Shown here one piece after another: positions 29,163-39,790 of a stretch of 64,000 bases of DNA. This DNA is from JAXMCI01 sp046349435 (GTDB taxonomy: Bacteria > Pseudomonadota > Alphaproteobacteria > Dongiales > Dongiaceae). A program made the translations under genes and the position numbers. How positions within the stretch are numbered: the first letter of the stretch is position 1; each line of letters starts with the position of its first letter. The notes under the pieces were generated by a model, which made no database searches, had not been told where the DNA came from, and saw only the letters and a program-made list of their open reading frames with translations. Location: positions 273,610 through 337,609 of the forward strand of contig JAXMCI010000003.1 of NCBI GenBank assembly GCA_046349435.1. Reading direction: 5' to 3'.

Positions 29163-31012
29163 GCCACCTGCCCGTGCACGCCGCCGAGATAGGCTTCCTG
29201 CACCTTCGCATCGGTTCTGATCTCGGCGGGCGTGCCTTCGACCAGGATCCTGCCCTCCTGCAGCACCGTCACCTTGTCCACCAGCTCGAACAGCGAATCC
29301 ATGTCGTGGTCGATGACGATCATGGTGCGGCCCCGCGCGATCGACTTGAGCAGCGCCACGGTCTCGACGCGCTCGCGCGGGCTCATTCCGGCGAGCGGCT
29401 CGTCGAGCAGGAGCAGGCTGGGCGAGGTGGCCAGGGCGAGCCCGATCTCCAGCCGCCGCTTCTCGCCATAGGCGAGCTCGGCGACCGGCCTGTCCAGCCG
29501 CTCGGTCAGGTCGACCATCGCGGCCGTGCGCTCGACCCGATCCCGCAGGCCCGGAACCCGGTCGACGCTGCGGAGCAGGTCGAGCTTGAACCTGCCGTTG
29601 GTGACGCCGAGCGCGGCGATGGTCAGGTTCCGGCGAACGCTCAGCCGGTCGAAGAGCTGGTTGATCTGGTAGCTCTTGGTGAGGCCGAGCTGGCACACCG
29701 CGGTGACGCCGAGCGCGGTGATGTCGCGGCCCTCGAAGACGATCCTTCCCGCGCTCGGATGCACCTCGCAGGTCAGCATCCTGAACAGGGTGCTCTTGCC
29801 CGCGCCGTTCGGTCCGATGATGCCGCGCAGCTCGCCGTGATCGACGCTGAAGTCGATGTCGCCGTTCGCCACCAGGCCGCCATATCGCTTGGTCAGGCCC
29901 GTCGCCTGCAGGATCGGGCCGGAGCCCGGGGCGCTGCCGCGGCGTCGCGCCGGCATGGCCGCGATCGTCGCCGGGTCGGCCGGGCCGAAGGAGGCGCCGG
30001 CCGGTGCCGCCGTCGGCCCGACCGGCCCGGCCGCCGGCCGCCGCCGGGTCGCCATCGCCCAGAGGTCGGCGAGGGCACCGACGATGCCGCGCCGCAGGAA
30101 GCAGACGAGCAGCACGAAGACGATGCCGAGCACCAGCTTCCAGGTCGCGCCGAGATGCAGCACGTTCTGGAAGAAGTCGCTGAGGAACAGCCACACCGTG
30201 GCGCCGACCAGGGGACCGAACAGCGTGCCGGCGCCGCCGATGGCCGTCTGCATGACCAGCTGGCCCGAGGTGTCGAACATGAAGGCGTCGGGCGGCATGA
30301 AGCCCTGCATGACGCCGAGCAGGCCGCCGGCGAACCCGGCATAGATCGCCGCCACCACGAAGGCGGTCAGCTTGTAGCCGTGGATGTCGTGGCCGAGGGC
30401 GGCGGCGCGCACCGGATTGTCGCGGATCGCCGACAGGATCGCGCCGACCGGCGAGCGCACGATGCGCAGCGCGATGACGATGCCGACGAAGTACCAGAAC
30501 GCCAGGAACGCATACATCGTCCGGTCGGAGTCGAACGCCAGCACCGTGAAGCCCAGGTCGAAGGTCGGCGTCGGGACGCCCGGAAGCCCGTTCTCGCCGC
30601 CGGTGAAGTCGGACAGCGGATTGAACTCGACGAAGAAGAACACCTCGGCGATCGCCACCGTGATCATGGCGAAGTAGATGCCCGTGCGCCGCAGCGCGAT
30701 CAGGCCGATGACATAGCCCGCGGCGCCGGCCACGACCGCGCCGATGACGATGGCCGCCATGACGGAGGAGAAGCCGGTCTCGGTCAGCAGATAGGCGGCG
30801 AACATGCCGCCGGTGCCGTAGAAGGCGGACTGGCCGAACGAGAGCAGCCCGGTGAAGCCGAACAGGATGTCGAAGCCGATGCCGAACAGGCCCCAGATCA
30901 CGATGCGGTTGATGGTGCTCGCCGAGAAGCCGAGATGGGGCAGCACGAACGGCGCCAGGATCAGCGCCGCGGCGGTCAGGAGCTCGACGAGGTAGCGGCG
31001 CCGCAGGCTCAT
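29159..31012 (-). CDS. fused ABC permease-ATPase (LivM-LivG)
   Basis: 617 residues joining two normally separate subunits. Residues 1-320 are a LivM permease (FDILFGFTGLLSFGQSAFYG, MITVAIAEVFFF, RSPVGAILSAIRDNPVRA). A Pro/Ala/Gly-rich linker spans about 322-365. Residues 366-617 are a LivG ATPase with Walker A GPNGAGKS (401-408 region), signature LAYGEKRRLEIG, Walker B LLLLDEPLAGMSP and VIDHDMDSLFEL. The frame is continuous with no internal stop. Fusion fixes stoichiometry of one transmembrane/nucleotide-binding half of the transporter. Confidence 0.93.
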   Translation of the reverse strand: MSLRRRYLVELLTAAALILAPFVLPHLGFSASTINRIVIWGLFGIGFDILFGFTGLLSFGQSAFYGTGGMFAAYLLTETGFSSVMAAIVIGAVVAGAAGYVIGLIALRRTGIYFAMITVAIAEVFFFVEFNPLSDFTGGENGLPGVPTPTFDLGFTVLAFDSDRTMYAFLAFWYFVGIVIALRIVRSPVGAILSAIRDNPVRAAALGHDIHGYKLTAFVVAAIYAGFAGGLLGVMQGFMPPDAFMFDTSGQLVMQTAIGGAGTLFGPLVGATVWLFLSDFFQNVLHLGATWKLVLGIVFVLLVCFLRRGIVGALADLWAMATRRRPAAGPVGPTAAPAGASFGPADPATIAAMPARRRGSAPGSGPILQATGLTKRYGGLVANGDIDFSVDHGELRGIIGPNGAGKSTLFRMLTCEVHPSAGRIVFEGRDITALGVTAVCQLGLTKSYQINQLFDRLSVRRNLTIAALGVTNGRFKLDLLRSVDRVPGLRDRVERTAAMVDLTERLDRPVAELAYGEKRRLEIGLALATSPSLLLLDEPLAGMSPRERVETVALLKSIARGRTMIVIDHDMDSLFELVDKVTVLQEGRILVEGTPAEIRTDAKVQEAYLGGVHGQVA

Positions 31013-31024
31013 GGCGAGGCGCCT

Positions 31025-31900
31025 CTACTCGCGCCCCGCCGTGCCGAGCAGCCCGTGCGGGCGCAGCACCAGCACCAGCGTCATCGCCACGAACAGCATG
31101 ATGTAGGAGTAGCCGGGATTGAACATCGAGGTGATCGAGATGATCTCGCCGGCGATCAGCCCGCCGACGATCGCGCCGGGGAAGGAGCCGACGCCGCCGA
31201 TGACGACGACCACGAAGGCCTGCACCAGGATCGCCTCGCCGACATCGGGCGCGATCGAGACCACCGGCGCGTTGACGATGCCGGCGAAGCCCGCGGCCAT
31301 GGCGCCGATGCCGAAGACCAGCATGAAGACCCGGTAGACGTCGATGCCGAGCGCATCGACCATCCCGGAATCCTCGATGCCGGCCCGGACGATCATGCCG
31401 ATGCGGGTGCGATAGAGGACGAGATAGAGCGCCAGCAGCGCCACGGCGACGATGCCCAGGAGCGCCAGCCGGTAGGTCGGATACATCATGAATCCGAGGT
31501 TGGTGATGCCGACCAGGGGGCGAGGCGGCGGAACCGTCTTCGACAGGCTGCCGAACAGGAAGCGCACCGTCTCGACGAAGACGATGCCGAGGCCGAAGGT
31601 GACGAGGAGCTGGTCCTCCAGCCGCCGCCGATAGAAGTGGCGGATGATGAGCCGCTCCATCGCGACGCCCACCAGCATCACGAACAGCGAGCCGGCGGCG
31701 ACGGCGGCCAGGAACGAGCCGGTGTAGCCGTAGGCGACCCAGCCGGCATAGCCGCCCAGCATGAACATCGCGCCATGCGCGAGGTTCAGCACGCCGAGCG
31801 TGCCGTAGATGATGGTGAGCCCCGACGAGATCAGGGCCAGCAGCGCGCCGAGCACCAGCCCGTTGAAGCACTGCGAGACGAAGTTGGCCCAGTTGATCAC
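31025..31900 (-). CDS. livH: branched-chain amino-acid-type ABC permease (LivH)
   Basis: 291 residues from GTG 31900 (MINWANFVSQCFNGLVLGALLAL); the frame continues 13 unconserved codons upstream. Hallmarks: SSGLTIIYGTLGVLNLAHGAMFMLG and the cytoplasmic loop RAGIEDSGMVDALGIDVYR, then VVIGGVGSFPGAIVGGL and VLVLRPHGLLGTAGRE. Eight or so membrane helices. It pairs with the LivM half of the next gene, which starts 12 nt further on. Confidence 0.94.
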   Translation of the reverse strand: MINWANFVSQCFNGLVLGALLALISSGLTIIYGTLGVLNLAHGAMFMLGGYAGWVAYGYTGSFLAAVAAGSLFVMLVGVAMERLIIRHFYRRRLEDQLLVTFGLGIVFVETVRFLFGSLSKTVPPPRPLVGITNLGFMMYPTYRLALLGIVAVALLALYLVLYRTRIGMIVRAGIEDSGMVDALGIDVYRVFMLVFGIGAMAAGFAGIVNAPVVSIAPDVGEAILVQAFVVVVIGGVGSFPGAIVGGLIAGEIISITSMFNPGYSYIMLFVAMTLVLVLRPHGLLGTAGRE

Positions 31901-31982
31901 GCGGCAGCCCCCGTCGCGGCCGAGGCGCCGCCGGGGCACGGCGTCTCCGCCCGCGGCGGGCGGCGGCCGCGGCGGTGGCCGA

Positions 31983-33338
31983 TCAGGTGTAGTCGCCGAG
32001 CCGGCAGCCGAAGGCGTCCGGCTTCTGCATCAGCGGCTCTCCGGGCAGCACGTCGAGAACCTCCCAGAAGTCCTCCGGGTTCTTCATGTCCTTCGGGTCC
32101 TTGCCCCGCACGATGACCACGGGGCGGATGCACTGGTGGTCCTCCGGGCGGTACCGGACATCGCCGACCAGCGAGGGGATGGTCTCCCCCTTCTCGTACT
32201 GCCGGATGACGTCCGGCGGATAGAACGAGCCGGCCTCGGAGACCATGCGCGCCCAGTGCGCGAAGCTGACATAGCCGTTCTCGGCGCCCCACTCGGGCCG
32301 GTAGCCGTATTTCTGCTGGAAGGCGGCGACGAACTGCCTGGCCAGCGGGTACTGGTCCTCCAGCGTCCACCAGAAATCGGTCGCGGCGAAGACGCCGGCG
32401 GTCAGCTCCGCCCCCACCTCCTTGGCGAGGAACGGGATCTGGTACGGGATCACCATCTTCATCGCGGGGGTCAGGCCGAACTGCTTGGCCTGCTGCACCG
32501 AAAGCACCGCGTCGCGGCCCCAGTTCACGTTGACGATGACCTCGGCGCCGGAGTTGGCCATGTTGGTGAGATACTGGCTGAAGTCCTGCGTGCCGAGCGG
32601 CGACACCTGGTTGGTGACCATCTGCCAGCCGCCCTCGGCCGTCAGGTAGTCGTTCACCGACTTCGTGACGGTGTGCCCATAGGTGTAGTCCGGCGTCATG
32701 AACGCCGCCTTCCTGCCCTTGCCGTAGGCCTTCACCAGCACGGGGCCGATCGCGTTGGCAGCGGTCTGGCCGTAGAAGTTCTGGCGGAACCCGTAGCGCA
32801 CGCAGTCCTTGCCGGTGGTGTCGTTCGAGCCCGAGATCCCGGTGACGTAGAGCACCTTGCCGCGCTGGGCGAACTTGTTGAGCGCGACCGCGACCGCCGA
32901 GGAGGTCGAGCCGGTCATCAGGACGATCTTGTCCTGGTTGATGAAGTTCTGCTCCTCCTGCACGGCCTGGTTCGGCTTGGCCGCGCTGTCGGCCGACAGC
33001 AGCTCGACCTTCTTGCCGAGCAGGCCCTTGTCGAGCTTCGGCGCGATGGCCTTCATCAGCGCGTGGCCTTCGTTGATGTGGGCGACCGCGAGCTCCATGC
33101 CCTTGAGCTCGTCGGCTCCCTGCACGGCATAGGCGCCCGTCAGCGGCACGGCGGCGCCGATTCGCACGGTGTCGCCGGCCGAGCCGGCGGGCCATGTGCC
33201 GATCGCCGGCTTGTCGTCCGCATGGGCCCAGCCGATGCTGCCGAGGCCCGGGATGAGCGCCGTCGTCCCCGCGAGGGCGCCGAGCCGCAAGATCCTGCGG
33301 CGGGAGAAGGGGCCCTGTCCGACAGTCGTACCTGACAT
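31983..33338 (-). CDS. ABC transporter substrate-binding protein (Leu/Ile/Val-type), Tat signal
   Basis: 451 residues from ATG 33338, with GGGAGG about 6 nt upstream. The N-terminus has a twin-arginine signal (SRRRILRLGALAGTTAL). The mature protein is type I periplasmic-binding: IGAAVPLTGAYAVQGADELKGMELAVAHIN, a variant of the LivJ opening, then GSTSSAVAVAL, FMTPDYTYGHTVTKSVNDY and TDFWWTLEDQYPLARQFV. The ligand cannot be fixed; branched-chain amino acids, amides or aromatic acids are all possible in this family. First gene of the leftward operon, 82 nt before livH. Confidence 0.9.
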   Translation of the reverse strand: MSGTTVGQGPFSRRRILRLGALAGTTALIPGLGSIGWAHADDKPAIGTWPAGSAGDTVRIGAAVPLTGAYAVQGADELKGMELAVAHINEGHALMKAIAPKLDKGLLGKKVELLSADSAAKPNQAVQEEQNFINQDKIVLMTGSTSSAVAVALNKFAQRGKVLYVTGISGSNDTTGKDCVRYGFRQNFYGQTAANAIGPVLVKAYGKGRKAAFMTPDYTYGHTVTKSVNDYLTAEGGWQMVTNQVSPLGTQDFSQYLTNMANSGAEVIVNVNWGRDAVLSVQQAKQFGLTPAMKMVIPYQIPFLAKEVGAELTAGVFAATDFWWTLEDQYPLARQFVAAFQQKYGYRPEWGAENGYVSFAHWARMVSEAGSFYPPDVIRQYEKGETIPSLVGDVRYRPEDHQCIRPVVIVRGKDPKDMKNPEDFWEVLDVLPGEPLMQKPDAFGCRLGDYT

Positions 33339-33647
33339 CGATGTCCTCCCGTTCGTCCATCCGGCATCGCGGAAAGGGCGAGGAGCCGCTTTCGCCGACA
33401 CGCGCTGGTCCAACAATCGATCGCGGCTTCCGGTGCCTGACCGGAGCCGGGAAAGTGGCAGGAGAGCCGGGAATGTGAACAGCCGAGGACGGCGGATGCC
33501 GGCAGCGCCTCGACAGACCCCGTCGAGCGCCCGTCAGGCCGCGGTCAGCCGGACGGCAATGCGCAGCCTGCCGGCAGGCCGGCCGAAGCCGGCCTCACAG
33601 GGCGAGGGAGGCGGGTCCGGCGGCCAGGCGCCGCCGGACCGCGGCCT
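33339..33647. other. intergenic region between substrate-binding protein and MFS genes
   Basis: 309 nt with no coding sequence I can support. It should hold the promoter of the leftward ABC operon at its left end; I see no clear -35/-10 pair. At 33576-33595 an 8-bp perfect hairpin (stem AGGCCGGC, loop CGAA) lies just beyond the MFS gene stop and may end its transcript, although no T tract follows. Confidence 0.5.
33576..33595 (-). terminator. hairpin downstream of MFS transporter gene
   Basis: AGGCCGGC-CGAA-GCCGGCCT, a perfect 8-bp stem with a tetraloop, 53 nt past the MFS stop on the minus strand. There is no T tract, so termination is inferred only from position and stability. Confidence 0.3.
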
Positions 33648-35573
33648 TCAGCGATGGATGTCGACGTTCTTCGTGTCGCGGACCAGCAGGGTGCCGATCA
33701 CCAGGGTCATGGCGGCGACCGCGATCGGGTACCACAGGCCGGAGTAGATGTTGCCCGTGGCGGCCACGATGGCGAAGGCGGTGGTCGGCAGGAAGCCGCC
33801 GAACCAGCCATTGCCGATGTGGTAGGGCAGGGACATCGAGGAGTAGCGGATGCGGGTCGGGAACAGCTCGACCAGCATGGCGGCGATCGGGCCGTACACC
33901 ATGGTGACGTAGAGCACCAGGATGGTGAGCAGCAGGATCAGCATCCCGGTGCTGGTCTGGGCCGGATCCGCCTTGGCGGGATATCCCGCGGCCTTGAGCG
34001 CGGCGCCGAGGGTGGCGGGGAAGCCGTCGGCGAAGGCCGCCGCATAGCCGCCGGCCTTCACCGCGGCATCGACGATCTTGCCGAGCTCGGCCGGCTTGTC
34101 GGCGGCGTTCTTGAAGGCGTCCGAGGCGAGGCCGGCGCCGATCAGGGCCGACAGGGTCCTGGCCTTGGCGGCGTCGGCGTTGGGGCGCGGATCCTTGTAG
34201 CCGATCGCGGCGAGCGCGTCGGCGATCGCCTTGTCGGCGGCCTCGGCGGCGGCTGCGACGCCCGCCTCGCCGGCGGCCTTGAGCTGGGTCGCGAGCTCGG
34301 CGTCCTTGGCCTTGCCTTCGGCCGCCAGCTTGCCCGCCGGGAAGGTGTTGACCACCGTCTCGCCGACCTTGATCGAGGCGGCGCCGGCCGGTCCGGCGGC
34401 GTTCTGGTAGGGCACGCCCGCCTTGACCAGGGCGCCCTTGGCGACGTCGCAGGCCGAGGTGAACTTGGCGGTGCCGACCGGGTTGAACTGGAACGAGCAG
34501 TCCTGCGGGTCGGCCGTCACGATCACCGGGTTCTGCGCCTGGGCGTTGTAGAGCGCCGGGTTGGCGTAGAAGGTGATCGCCTTGAAGATCGGGAAGTAGG
34601 TGACGATCGCCAGCAGGCAGCCCACCATGATGATCGGCTTGCGGCCGATCTTGTCGGAGAGCCAGCCGAACAGGACGAAGAAGGGCGTGCCGATCGCCAG
34701 CGCCGCGGCGATCATCAGGTTGGCCGGGACGGGATCGACCTTGAGGGTCTGGGTGAGGAAGAACAGCGCGTAGAACTGGCCGGTGTACCAGACCACCGCC
34801 TGCCCGGCGGTGAGGCCGAGCAGCGCCAGGATGACGATCTTGAGGTTCGACCAGCGCGCGAAGCTCTCGGTCAGCGGCGCCTTGGAGTGCGTGCCCTCGG
34901 CCTTCATCTTCTGGAACACCGGCGACTCGTTGAGCCGCAGCCGGATCCACACCGAGATGGCGAGCAGGATGATCGAGACCAGGAACGGGATGCGCCAGCC
35001 CCAGGTATCGAAGGACGCGCCGAGCGAGGTCCGGCAGCCCAGGATGACGAGCAGCGACAGGAACAGGCCGAGCGTCGCCGTGGTCTGGATCCAGCTGGTG
35101 TAGAGGCCGCGCTTGTCGTCGGGCGCGTGCTCGGCGACGTAGGTCGCGGCACCGCCATACTCGCCGCCGAGCGCCAGGCCCTGCAGCAGCCGCAGCGCCA
35201 CCAGGATGATCGGCGCGGCCATCCCGATCGAGGCATAGCTCGGCAGCAGGCCGACGCCGAAGGTGGCGAGGCCCATGATCAGGATGGTGATCAGGAAGGT
35301 GTACTTGCGGCCGACCAGGTCGCCGAGCCGGCCGAACACCAGCGCGCCGAAGGGGCGGACCGCGAAGCCGGCCGCGAAGGCGGCGAGCGCGAAGATGAAG
35401 CCGGCCGTCTCGTTCACGCCGGAGAAGAACTGCTTCGAGATGATCGCGGCGAGCGAGCCGTAGAGATAGAAGTCGTACCACTCGAAGACGGTGCCGAGCG
35501 ACGAAGCGAAGACGACCGTCACCTTGCTCCGGTCGAGATCTCCCGCAGGTGCGGCGTAGCTTGCTGTCGCCAT
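33648..35573 (-). CDS. MHS-family MFS transporter with large internal insert
   Basis: 641 residues from ATG 35573; the family is usually nearer 430-550. MHS (metabolite/H+ symporter) motifs are clear: SSLGTVFEWYDFYLYGSLA (24-42), GRLGDLVGRKYTF (81-93), LRLLQGLALGGEYGGAATYVAEHAP (127-151), and GWLSDKIGRKP (303-313). Between the helix near 315-330 and the helix starting about 543 sits a roughly 200-residue polar, Ala-rich insert with two Cys (C359 and C375) and long predicted helices. It should face the periplasm. The last two or three helices follow (MVYGPIAAMLVELFPTRIRYSSMSLPYH). Substrate unknown; a carboxylate or osmolyte is typical. Confidence 0.9.
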   Translation of the reverse strand: MATASYAAPAGDLDRSKVTVVFASSLGTVFEWYDFYLYGSLAAIISKQFFSGVNETAGFIFALAAFAAGFAVRPFGALVFGRLGDLVGRKYTFLITILIMGLATFGVGLLPSYASIGMAAPIILVALRLLQGLALGGEYGGAATYVAEHAPDDKRGLYTSWIQTTATLGLFLSLLVILGCRTSLGASFDTWGWRIPFLVSIILLAISVWIRLRLNESPVFQKMKAEGTHSKAPLTESFARWSNLKIVILALLGLTAGQAVVWYTGQFYALFFLTQTLKVDPVPANLMIAAALAIGTPFFVLFGWLSDKIGRKPIIMVGCLLAIVTYFPIFKAITFYANPALYNAQAQNPVIVTADPQDCSFQFNPVGTAKFTSACDVAKGALVKAGVPYQNAAGPAGAASIKVGETVVNTFPAGKLAAEGKAKDAELATQLKAAGEAGVAAAAEAADKAIADALAAIGYKDPRPNADAAKARTLSALIGAGLASDAFKNAADKPAELGKIVDAAVKAGGYAAAFADGFPATLGAALKAAGYPAKADPAQTSTGMLILLLTILVLYVTMVYGPIAAMLVELFPTRIRYSSMSLPYHIGNGWFGGFLPTTAFAIVAATGNIYSGLWYPIAVAAMTLVIGTLLVRDTKNVDIHR

Positions 35574-35809
35574 GGTCCCGTTCCCCCGTTTGCTCGAACG
35601 CCGCCCAACCCCGGCGTCGCGACTTGCAGGATCGCTAGCATGGCGGGCGGCAGCTTGCCAACCTGTGCCGGAGTCGCGCCCCGCCGCGAAGATTGCGCCG
35701 CCGGGCGGCGGTTTGCTACAACCCACCCCTGGTCGCGGAACCGGGCAGGCAAGCCGCCCGCCCCCCTGACCCGTTCCCCAGCCGCTTCCCGAGAAGCCCG
35801 GAGCCGCCG

Positions 35810-37489
<1,680 letters not shown>

Positions 37490-37528
37490 CGGCGGCGTCC
37501 CGCCTCGGGTGCCGCAGGCCGCCGGGGA

Positions 37529-37930
37529 TCAGCTGGCGCCCGCCGGGCACCGGTTCAGCGTCATGGCCCCGCTCGAATCGCCCTTCGCGAAGGTCATGGC
37601 ATCGCCGGCGATCGTGATGTGGCCGTCGCCCGGCGGCCCCTCTGCCATCTGGATGACGAGGCGGTCGCCGGTCAGGACGTAGGTGCCCTCGGCGGTGCGC
37701 CCGCCGTTGCGAGCGACGAGCTTTCCGCCGGGCATGAACATGTAGGATTCCCGCTTGCAGGCGGCCTCCAGCGTGGCATCGCTGCCGGCCTTCAGGCTCC
37801 ACGTCCCGACCAGCCGCTGGGCGAGGTCGTCGGCGCCGGCCCGGACGGGCTGCAGCAGGACGGTGGCGAGAAGAGCCGAGCCCGCCAGCGCGATGAGGCC
37901 GGGCCGTTCGAGCGATGCCTTACCCGACAT
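37529..37930 (-). CDS. exported hypothetical protein, lipocalin-like
   Basis: 133 residues from ATG 37930, with GGGAGGGG about 6 nt upstream. A signal peptide (LIALAGSALLATVLLQPVRAGA) leads to a short mature domain beginning LAQRLVGTWSLKAGSDATLE and continuing GTYVLTGDRLVIQMAEG and HITIAGDAMTFAKG. The alternating strands and the opening VGTWSL suggest a small lipocalin-like beta-barrel; I assign no function. Two Cys (C59 and one near the C-terminus) could form a disulfide. Confidence 0.65.
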   Translation of the reverse strand: MSGKASLERPGLIALAGSALLATVLLQPVRAGADDLAQRLVGTWSLKAGSDATLEAACKRESYMFMPGGKLVARNGGRTAEGTYVLTGDRLVIQMAEGPPGDGHITIAGDAMTFAKGDSSGAMTLNRCPAGAS

Positions 37931-37969
37931 TGGATCCCCTCCCAGATTGCCGTGGGCAGCCGCGCCGCC

Positions 37970-38003
37970 AAAGCAAAAGACCCCGGCCCGCCGGGCCGGG
38001 GTC
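37970..38003 (-). terminator. Rho-independent terminator of mlaC
   Basis: On the minus strand, GACCCCGG... forms a stem (37979-38003, 11 bp with a short loop) followed by TTTTGCTTT. It sits 32 nt after the mlaC stop. This is the most canonical intrinsic terminator in the window. Confidence 0.85.
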
Positions 38004-38034
38004 TCGCCTTGTCTCGGCGACGCGGACGAATCGC

Positions 38035-38664
38035 TCAGGAAGCCTGGCCCTGGGCGATCTTCTTCTTCAGCGCCTCGTTGAGCGCCGCGACCTTGCCGCC
38101 GCCGTTCTGGATCACCGAGGCGAACTCGTTGCGGTAGGTCTGCACCATGCTGATGCCTTCGATCTTGACGTCGACGATCCGCAGCTGGCCGCCGGTGCTG
38201 CGCAGCACCCATTCGGCGCGGACGTTCTCCTCGCCGGGCCGCACGATGATGCTGCGCACCGTGTCGTAGCCGGCGTCGGGCTGGTTGCGCGCGATGTCCT
38301 TCACCTGGAAGGTCTCGCCGGAATACTCGGAGAAGCGCGTCGCGTAGGACTGCACGACATAGCGCTCGAACAGCTTGGTGAACTCGGCCTTCTCGGCGTC
38401 CGTCGCCACCTTCCAGTAGCGGGCGAGGACGAAGCGGCTGATCGACGGAACGTCGAAATACTGCTCCAGGAGCTGCTGGAAGTTGGCTTCCATCTGGGCC
38501 CGGGAGCTGGCGTTCTTCTTGATCTCGGCCAGCGCCTTCTCGCCGAGATTGGTGACGAACGCGCCGGGGTCGGTGGCCGGATCGCCGGCAGCCCCGGCCG
38601 GGGCGGCCCAGCCGATGGCGCAGCCCAGCAGGATGCCGAGGAGAGGGCGACGCGCGATCATCAT
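38035..38664 (-). CDS. mlaC: MlaC/Ttg2D phospholipid-transport periplasmic protein
   Basis: 209 residues from ATG 38664; the GGAGG in the end of mlaA lies 10 nt upstream, while a TTG at 38670 in a TTGA overlap is a possible alternative. A signal peptide (LLGILLGCAIGWAAPAGA) precedes the MlaC fold: DVPSISRFVLARYWKVATDAEKAEF, FERYVVQSYATRFSEYSGE, and VDVKIEGISMVQTYRNEFASVIQ. MlaC carries phospholipids between the MlaA outer-membrane complex and the MlaFEDB inner-membrane ABC transporter, keeping outer-leaflet lipid asymmetry. The mlaFEDB genes are not in the window. Confidence 0.94.
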   Translation of the reverse strand: MMIARRPLLGILLGCAIGWAAPAGAAGDPATDPGAFVTNLGEKALAEIKKNASSRAQMEANFQQLLEQYFDVPSISRFVLARYWKVATDAEKAEFTKLFERYVVQSYATRFSEYSGETFQVKDIARNQPDAGYDTVRSIIVRPGEENVRAEWVLRSTGGQLRIVDVKIEGISMVQTYRNEFASVIQNGGGKVAALNEALKKKIAQGQAS

Positions 38665-38666
38665 GC

Positions 38667-39482
38667 TCAATTGACCTCCGAAACCTTGGTGCCGTTCATG
38701 CCGTCGGGCAGCCCCACGGCGCCCGGGAACGTCTGGGTGTCCCCCGGCGCCCCGTTCCTGATCTCGTCGTTGCGGACCTGCCTGTAAAGGCTGCGGATCG
38801 TCGCATAGTAGTCGAGCGAGTTCTTCCGGATCTCGTCCAGGGTCTTCAGGTTGCGCGCGCGCAGGTCGATGCCGCCGACCGCGGCGCGGATGTAGAGCAG
38901 GTAGCCGAGATTGTGGGCCGGCAGCACGTAGGTCAGCGGGTCGATGTAGTTGTCGACCGCCGTGCCGATCGCATCGCGCGGGTTGGACGGACCCATCACC
39001 GGCAGCATCAGGTAGGGGCCCTCGTCGACGCCGTGCACCGCCAGCGTCTGGCCGAAATCCTCGTCATGGAAGGGATAGCCCCAGCCGCTGGCGACGTCGA
39101 ACAGGCCGAGCACGCCGAAGGTGGTGTTGATGAGGAACCGCATGCTGGTGTCGCCGGCGCGGTCGAGGCTGCCCTGCATCAGGTCGTTGGCCAGCACCAC
39201 CGGCGTGTTGATGTTGCGCAGGAAGTTGCGGATGCTGTCCTGCACCGGGTTGGGCAGCGCGACGTAGTACCAGCCGGCGATCGGCTTCAGCAGCAGCTCG
39301 TCGAGCGCGTAGTTGACCTCGAAGAAGTACCGGTTCATCGGCTCCAGCGGGTCGTTGGCCTCCTGGAAGGCGGCCAGCGCCTCCGGATCGCCCTCCGGCA
39401 CCTTCGCGCAGCCGGCCACCGCCACCATTGCGGCCAGCGCCAGCCCGATCCATCCCGCCCGCGGCATTCTCTTTGCTGACAT
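38667..39482 (-). CDS. mlaA: MlaA/VacJ lipoprotein
   Basis: 271 residues from ATG 39482. The lipobox is VAGC (AAMVAVAGCAKVPEG). VacJ motifs: ANDPLEPMNRYFFEVNYALDELLLKP, the FLRNINTPVVLANDLMQG helix, NTTFGVLGLFDVASGWG and PYLMLPVMGPSNPRDAIG. MlaA is the outer-membrane part of the Mla system that removes mislocalised phospholipid. It directly precedes mlaC with a 2-nt gap and both share a terminator. Confidence 0.95.
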   Translation of the reverse strand: MSAKRMPRAGWIGLALAAMVAVAGCAKVPEGDPEALAAFQEANDPLEPMNRYFFEVNYALDELLLKPIAGWYYVALPNPVQDSIRNFLRNINTPVVLANDLMQGSLDRAGDTSMRFLINTTFGVLGLFDVASGWGYPFHDEDFGQTLAVHGVDEGPYLMLPVMGPSNPRDAIGTAVDNYIDPLTYVLPAHNLGYLLYIRAAVGGIDLRARNLKTLDEIRKNSLDYYATIRSLYRQVRNDEIRNGAPGDTQTFPGAVGLPDGMNGTKVSEVN

Positions 39483-39790
39483 GAAGCGCTCGACCCCGTT
39501 CCTCGTCCCGACCCCCGGGCCTTGCAAGGCTCGTGCCCCTGCCTCTGCCGTCCTGGCATCGGCGCGAGGGCTCCAGCCTCCGCCACAGAACCTCTGCTAG
39601 CCCGCGTTGCCCGTCAGGACACGCCCCGAAATCCCGGCCGGGACCCCCCACGGCCGCTCGTTTTTGGATAGCACAGCAGGGGTCCGATGGCGAGTCGCCA
39701 TGCGGCGCATTCGCGACTTTGCTGCCACAGCGTGGCAAAAAGATGACAGTCCAAGCCGTTGGCGCAGCGGCTTCATGGATTCAGCTGGCT
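39483..39790. other. intergenic region between mlaA and the dipeptide ABC operon
   Basis: 308 nt without a supportable gene. The right side contains a short palindrome TGCCAC-AGC-GTGGCA (39723-39737) flanked by AAAAAG, about 54 nt beyond the dppF stop. The left side must carry the mlaA promoter; no confident -35/-10 pair was seen. By eye it is locally more AT-rich around 39658-39680. Confidence 0.45.

Noticed and set aside
29174..32116. Long open frame on the plus strand opposite the Liv-type genes
   Set aside because: Shadow of the leftward operon with biased composition (His/Gln/Glu/Arg), no start or domain.
39723..39737. TGCCAC-AGC-GTGGCA palindrome as terminator of dppF
   Set aside because: The A/T run lies on the wrong side for the minus-strand transcript and the stem is only 6 bp.
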